This document shows, piece after piece, positions 59,084 to 64,000 of a stretch of DNA of 64,000 nt. The stretch is from contig CM055314.2 of the NCBI GenBank assembly GCA_029255685.2, positions 70,010,815-70,074,814 of the forward strand, read 5' to 3'. This stretch comes from Silene conica. Its lineage: Eukaryota; Streptophyta; Magnoliopsida; Caryophyllales; Caryophyllaceae. The position numbers were made by a program, and so were the translations under genes. The notes below the pieces were generated by a model. That model ran no database searches and was not told the DNA's origin. It saw only the letters and a list, made by a program, of their open reading frames with translations. The first letter of the stretch is position 1. Every line of letters starts with the position of its first letter.

Positions 59084-60001
59084 TCTAAAATCCATATTCT
59101 TTTGACAATAATTATATTTACAAAGGAGAACAATTTGACTTAAACGAACTGAATTAAATAACACTGAACTAATTTGAAATGGATAAATTAAGTTAAAAAA
59201 CGGGGTTTCAGAATAATAATTTTTAAAAAAAAATAGCTCGAAAAATAAAAGGATAAACAGAAACTCTATCATTTTTTTTTACTATAACTAGAAGATAGAT
59301 TTAATTTTGTAACAAAATTTAAAAAAAGGTGGAGAAGTTTCATATCACAAAATGGCACAGTCACATTGATTGCTTGAAAGTAGATGTCATACCCGAAAAG
59401 GCCAGGGTAAATATGTTCAGGGGATTTCTATACTGACATGATTTCAACCAGATTACACGTTAATAAAGTCACGAGTAATACGATTTTTATGATCGGCTTA
59501 AACTCCTCACTATCAAATTTACTGAGTGTACTCTGTACTCTTTACACATCCACACATGACACATAAAAACAAAAATTTAGATTCTGAAAAATACTCGGTT
59601 TATTTACTTTTAAATTTAACATAAAAATTATGAAAATAAAAAATATTAATTACTGGATATGGAATTAAGAAAATAAAAAGAAGATTAATTACTGGGGAAC
59701 AAAGTGAGCGAGAATGGTTAAATTACTAATAGATTGACTCATATCAAATACAATCCGTCTTGCTTGTGACGTTCGTAAGCTTGTGAGCTCTCACAACCAT
59801 TTTCCACACACGCCTCCTTCCATTTGCTTCTTTGTCTCTTTACGTCACAAATAAAAATTTGTGTAGAAAATAATCTCAAAATCGAAAGTTAAACAATTAA
59901 CAAGACAACCAAAATAAAATAAGAAAATAGGGACAAAACCAAGTAGTAATATTTAGATGGATTGCTTGGTATAGAAGCGACCCTGTTGGGTGATGCTCTT
60001 C
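59084..60001. other. Upstream region of sucrose synthase
   Basis: AT-rich DNA. 59755-59860 holds a GTGACG/CTCACAA/CGTCACAA repeat of the small dispersed family. Motifs resembling the nearby Tourist MITE (GAACTGAATTAAAT, 59149) suggest a decayed copy. No gene. Regulatory sites cannot be named with confidence. Confidence 0.45.
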
Positions 60002-60008
60002 TATAAAA
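60002..60008 (+). promoter_or_regulatory. TATA box of the sucrose synthase gene
   Basis: TATAAAA is followed by a CA/CT-rich leader beginning about 30 bases later (ACACATTTCTTCACTTTC). It lies about 1 kb before the start codon, which fits a gene with an intron in its 5' UTR. Confidence 0.6.
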
Positions 60009-60034
60009 TCCACAAACACATTTCTTCACTTTCA

Positions 60035-61013
60035 TTCACTTGTTTCTTCACACCATTAACCATTTTTGTGGTGAGTTATTTGTGTTCCTTCTTCTTGCTC
60101 TTTCTTTTTTTCTCAAATTTCCCTTGTTTTTTTTTTCTAATAATCCCCTGTTTTTCTTTTTTGATACCATTTTTACAACAAAACCATGTGCTTACATAAG
60201 TTACATGCATGGCATTTGCTCTGATTGATCAGTTTCTTCACTGTTTCAGTAAAATTTAAAAAAAGGACATCAGCTTTTTCCCTTGAAATATGCAACTAAA
60301 TTAATTAAAAAAAACATGAAATTTGCATTGGAATTGGTAGTGAAACTGACTTAACCATTAATTTTGGACGTTAAAATCTATGGACTCACACCCAAAAACT
60401 CATGCAGCATTTTGTATAAATTTGTTCTCTTTTTCATTCCTATTCACTAACAGTAACAATCTATTTTTCTTACCAATTTAAGTAAGATTCCTCCTACATT
60501 TCTTTAATTCTTTCTTACATGCATGAATATATTCATTTATGCTTTAATCTTCAATGCCCAACTCATAATTTAGTAAAAAGTTTCAATCTTTGTATAGTTG
60601 TAGTCACCTACATGTTTAACGGTAATTTGCGAGAGTTATTGAGAGACGGGGTAGTAAAGGTGTTACTGTTGATGTAGTAAGTGGTTTGAGGTTGGTGAGT
60701 GTTGAAAATCTTGAGTCTTCTAGATAATCCCAACAGATTATATTTATTAATTAATTAATTAATTAATAAGTAATCATCCCATTTTGGATTAAATATTCAT
60801 TCCATTTACTGTTAATTGTTTAAATTGACTGATGCAACACTATCCTGTTAAAAAAGTGTGCACTGTTCAGTATCATATTTTCTGTTGTCACTGATTTTTC
60901 ACGATTATGTAAAAAATTATAGTTTAGTTTAGTTTAGTTGGGTTAATTTTGTAGGTAAATTTGGTAACAATTGAAGGTAATTAATTGTATAAGAAACATC
61001 AAAAGAAGGAGAA
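60035..61013 (+). other. Sucrose synthase 5' UTR with probable leader intron
   Basis: A short non-coding exon (about 60035-60070) ends in TTTTGTG/GTGAGT. A pyrimidine/AG acceptor TTTTGTAG at about 60954 is followed by GTAAATTTGG, and the start codon comes 59 bases later. Plant sucrose synthase genes commonly have such a leader intron (established knowledge); the exact sites here are inferred. Confidence 0.5.
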
Positions 61014-64000
61014 ATGGCAGGAAGATTGACCAGAGTTCCAAGCCTCAAAGAACGTTTGGATGAAACTCTCACTGCTCAACGCAATGAGATTCTTTCCTTC
61101 CTTTCTAGGTATTATTCTCTCCGTCTCCGTCTCACTCATTTCTCTACTTTTTTTGTTATTTGCGAGTAATTAATTTTCTGCTCCATCAGCTTTTTAAGTA
61201 GTGTTTTTTTTTTTTTTTTTTTTTCATTTTAATACGTATATGTTTTGCATTTAATTAGAAGGATTCTGTTTTTGGGATTTATTTCAGTATAATTGGGTGT
61301 TTCTATAAGGTTGTAAAAATAGAAAAAGAATGTGATTATAGGGTGGTTTAGTGTTTGTGTTAGCTTGGTAGTTAGTCTTGTGTAAGGCGATCTTACAATA
61401 GTTGTAAAGCGATCCATGCACGGCTGTATTAGTGGTGGTTCAAAGTGGTTACAACAAGATCCGTTTTACGATAAATTTGTGTAAAACCATCTTACAGAAG
61501 TATTTGCGTTTTATGACTTGGTTATGCTGTATGTTTCCCGTTTAGGAAAGGTTTGTTTAATTTGCTGGATCACTTATAATGTGATAAGTTAATCATTTTT
61601 TAATTTAAATGAAATAAATTTGTATAGAATTTCAAGTCATGGAAAGGGGATTTTACAAGCTCATGAGGTTGCGACTGAGTTTGAAGCGATGTCAGACAAG
61701 AGCAAGCTTGCTGACGGTCCGTTTGGTGAAGTTTTGAGGCACACCCAGGTATGCACTTCATGTTCAATCTTCATACATACCTTTCTTGTATTATTACCTT
61801 TAAATTCACATAAATGAATGCATGTGCATGTATGCATGTTAGAGTGACGGTTTCATATGGCGGGTCATGTTAGGGTGTTATTCAACCTCAAATCTTTTTC
61901 GAGTGTAAGGTCTTGTTGTTGGCAGCGGTGTGCATGCAAGTAGATCGTGATCCTTAGGCCGTGTTTAGATGGAGGAGGAGGATAGAAAAGGGAGGGGACA
62001 ATTTTCAAATGCTTAGGAAATTGGGTTATAGGGAAAATAATTAAGTAGAGGGATACCCGATACATACATATTTGTTCTAGTATTAGGAAGAACCTGTATG
62101 CAAACAAAGGGTAAAGTTTTTGGTATATTTGTTTAATGGGCACGTACATCTGTGGATTTCAGGAAGCAATTGTGTTGTCTCCATGGATCACACTTGCTGT
62201 TCGTCCAAGGCCTGGTGTATGGGAGTACATCCGGGTCAATGTTGATGCTCTTGCTGTTGAGGAGTTGACCCCCTCCGAGTTCCTTCACGTCAAGGAGGAA
62301 TTGGTGAATGGAACGTAAGTTCAAGGACCAATCTTTGTCTTCTGTATATTTTTGAAATTATGCAACGCACATTAAAAATCTGAAATGCTCTTTTCTCTTC
62401 AATCATTGACAGTGCTAATGGAAACTTTGTGCTTGAGCTTGATTTTGAGCCATTCAATGCATCATTCCCGCGCCCAACACTTTCCAAGTCCATTGGAAAT
62501 GGTGTCGAGTTCCTTAACAGGCACCTCTCTGCTAAGATGTTCCATGACAAGGAGAGCATGCGCCCTTTGCTCGATTTCCTCAGGATGCACCACTACAAGG
62601 GCAAGGTATATTATCATTTTGAATGGGGAGCTACTGAGTGTCCTGTTCTTCATATATAAGCTCATAAATATTATTTCCTGCCTTTCTCTGAATTTTGATA
62701 ATTTTGGTAAAACTGCTATCACTCAGAAGTTCAAAGGTTTGTCAAAATTAATCCGATCTAAATTGGTCAGACCTAACTCCGATCTGGACTTGAATATGCA
62801 TTCGTAATGTCAGTGTCTATGTCATTGTCAGGTCCATCAGAATAAAGTGATGTATATGTAGATTTAAAGTAGTGTGCTGTTCTTTTCAGGAATAGCGAAT
62901 TCATTTCCGTCCTATTTTTCTAAAGTTGTAATCTTCTCTTCCATTTTCCAGACAATGATGGTGAATGACCGAATCCAAAATCTGGATTCCCTTCAAGCCG
63001 TGATAAGAAAGGCTGAGGAGTTTCTGAGCACCCTTGCTCCCGACACACCCTACTCTGAGTTCGATCACAAATTTCAGGAAATCGGTCTGGAGAGAGGTTG
63101 GGGTGATACTGCCGAGAGAGTGCTCGACATGATTCAACTTCTTCTAGATCTTCTTGAAGCTCCTGATTCATGCACGCTTGAGAAATTCCTTGGAAGGATA
63201 CCGATGGTATTCAACGTTGTCATCCTCTCGCCACATGGCTACTTTGCTCAGGCCAATGTCCTTGGTTACCCTGACACTGGTGGCCAGGTATTCCTTTTTT
63301 TTTAAAATATATGGTGAAAGATTATTTTGTTAGCCTTTTGTTATGTAATTGTAACACCGTTTAACATACATTTAATTTGGAATAATAGTCTGATTAATTT
63401 ATTTATCTATAGGTTGTTTACATCCTTGATCAAGTTCGTGCATTGGAGCACGAGATGCTTCTGCGCATCAAGCAACAAGGGCTTGACATTGTCCCTCGGA
63501 TCCTTATTGTAACCCGTCTACTTCCTGATGCAGTCGGGACTACCTGTGGTCAGCGTCTTGAGAAGGTCTTTGGAACTGAGCACTCACACATTCTTCGAGT
63601 ACCGTTTAGAACGGAAAAGGGCATTGTCAGGAAATGGATTTCTCGATTCGAAGTCTGGCCTTACCTGGAGACTTACACTGAGGTAATACAGACCCTCCTG
63701 TTAGCATCAAGTTACTTGTCACTATAATATTTTGGAAAATATATACTTCGGTTCCCTGATTTTTGGTAACTTCTACTTCGGTGACCCGAGATTACAGAAA
63801 TTTCGTACTTTTATGTATATTTTTTCCAGTGAAATTCTTTTAATCAGTGGACAGGAGTGAAAATTCTCCTAAACAAAATTTTGTCTTTGTAGAGTTTCAT
63901 ACTAATTAGTCTTCCCTCAGGATGTTGCAAACGAAGTCACGGGAGAGCTTCAAGCTAAGCCTGATTTAATAATCGGAAACTATAGTGACGGTAACATTGT
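61014..64000 (+). CDS. SUS: Sucrose synthase, N-terminal half (gene runs off window)
   Basis: This enzyme reversibly converts sucrose and UDP to UDP-glucose and fructose. It is a GT-B fold, family GT4 glycosyltransferase of the cytosol and plasma-membrane periphery. Exons: 61014-61108, 61628-61748, 62163-62314, 62413-62605, 62952-63287, 63413-63682 and 63921-64000+, all with GT...AG introns and consistent phase. They give about 415 of the usual ~800 residues. It starts [19 protein letters not shown]; Ser10 in RVPSLKERL matches the conserved N-terminal phosphorylation site. The cellular-targeting domain (about 10-125) and ENOD40-peptide-binding domain (about 155-275) follow. The glucosyltransferase N-lobe comes next, with SPHGYFAQ and GYPDTGGQ (292-299), then DQVRALE and [12 protein letters not shown]. 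All frames are open and conserved, so it is very likely functional. The UDP-binding lobe lies outside the window. Confidence 0.96.

Noticed and set aside
61955-62120. Tourist-like MITE in sucrose synthase intron 2 (GGCCGTGTTTAGATGG)
   Set aside because: The left end is suggestive, but the right end and target duplication do not match well enough.

Overview
This is plant nuclear DNA, almost certainly from a eudicot. The evidence is plant-type LTR retrotransposons primed by initiator-Met tRNA, Helitrons, several MITE families, and an intron-split sucrose synthase gene entering at the right edge. I see no prokaryotic, organellar or viral gene. A Caryophyllales origin is only a weak guess from general repeat character. 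The single host gene I can support is the 5' half of a sucrose synthase (61014-64000, + strand, seven exons). Nearly everything else is transposable-element DNA in nested layers.

Left block, 1-22948. A very young Ty3/gypsy chromovirus (Tekay/Del-like) lies in tandem as LTR - internal - LTR - internal - LTR, with the outer left LTR cut by the window edge. Unit length is 7765 bp and the full LTR is 2434 bp. The two gag-pol copies differ at only three bases that I found. Copy 1 has a premature stop in its chromodomain. Copy 2 is full length but has Pro to Ser in the integrase core. This array sits inside the gag region of an older, minus-strand Ty1/copia element (gag remnant 17345-18759, PBS 18784-18796, LTR 18799-20281). 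That copia element is in turn inserted in the LTR of a third, unrelated gypsy element (20282-22948). A CCACCA-rich repeat follows.

Middle block, 23000-36280. There is no host gene. It holds Helitron termini (short CCCGTG-type hairpin followed by CTAG or CTAA), a 1.1 kb element with long terminal inverted repeats, a Stowaway MITE (35388-35568), and a 3.9 kb fold-back-like element (31059-34991). The two arms of the fold-back element are diverged inverted arrays of short repeats around a tRNA-like sequence.

Right-middle block, 36280-51270. A degenerate 8.8 kb Ty1/copia element (36430-45212, TSD ATTTC) is inserted in a small Mutator-like MITE that still shows its perfect 9-bp TSD (TAAAAAATA). 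After it come an hAT-like MITE, a 272-bp tandem duplication, and two related Helitrons in opposite orientation whose 3' ends face each other (47070-48890 and 49078-50950).

Right block, 51270-64000. AT-rich DNA holds another candidate Helitron, a Tourist-like MITE (57855-58077) and a MULE-like MITE with a perfect 9-bp TSD (58523-59074). Then come a TATA promoter (60002), a probable 5'-UTR intron, and the sucrose synthase coding exons.

I found no clear new gene system. The observations most worth following are the tandem LTR-sharing gypsy array, the fold-back element with a tRNA-like centre, and the family of Helitron ends.
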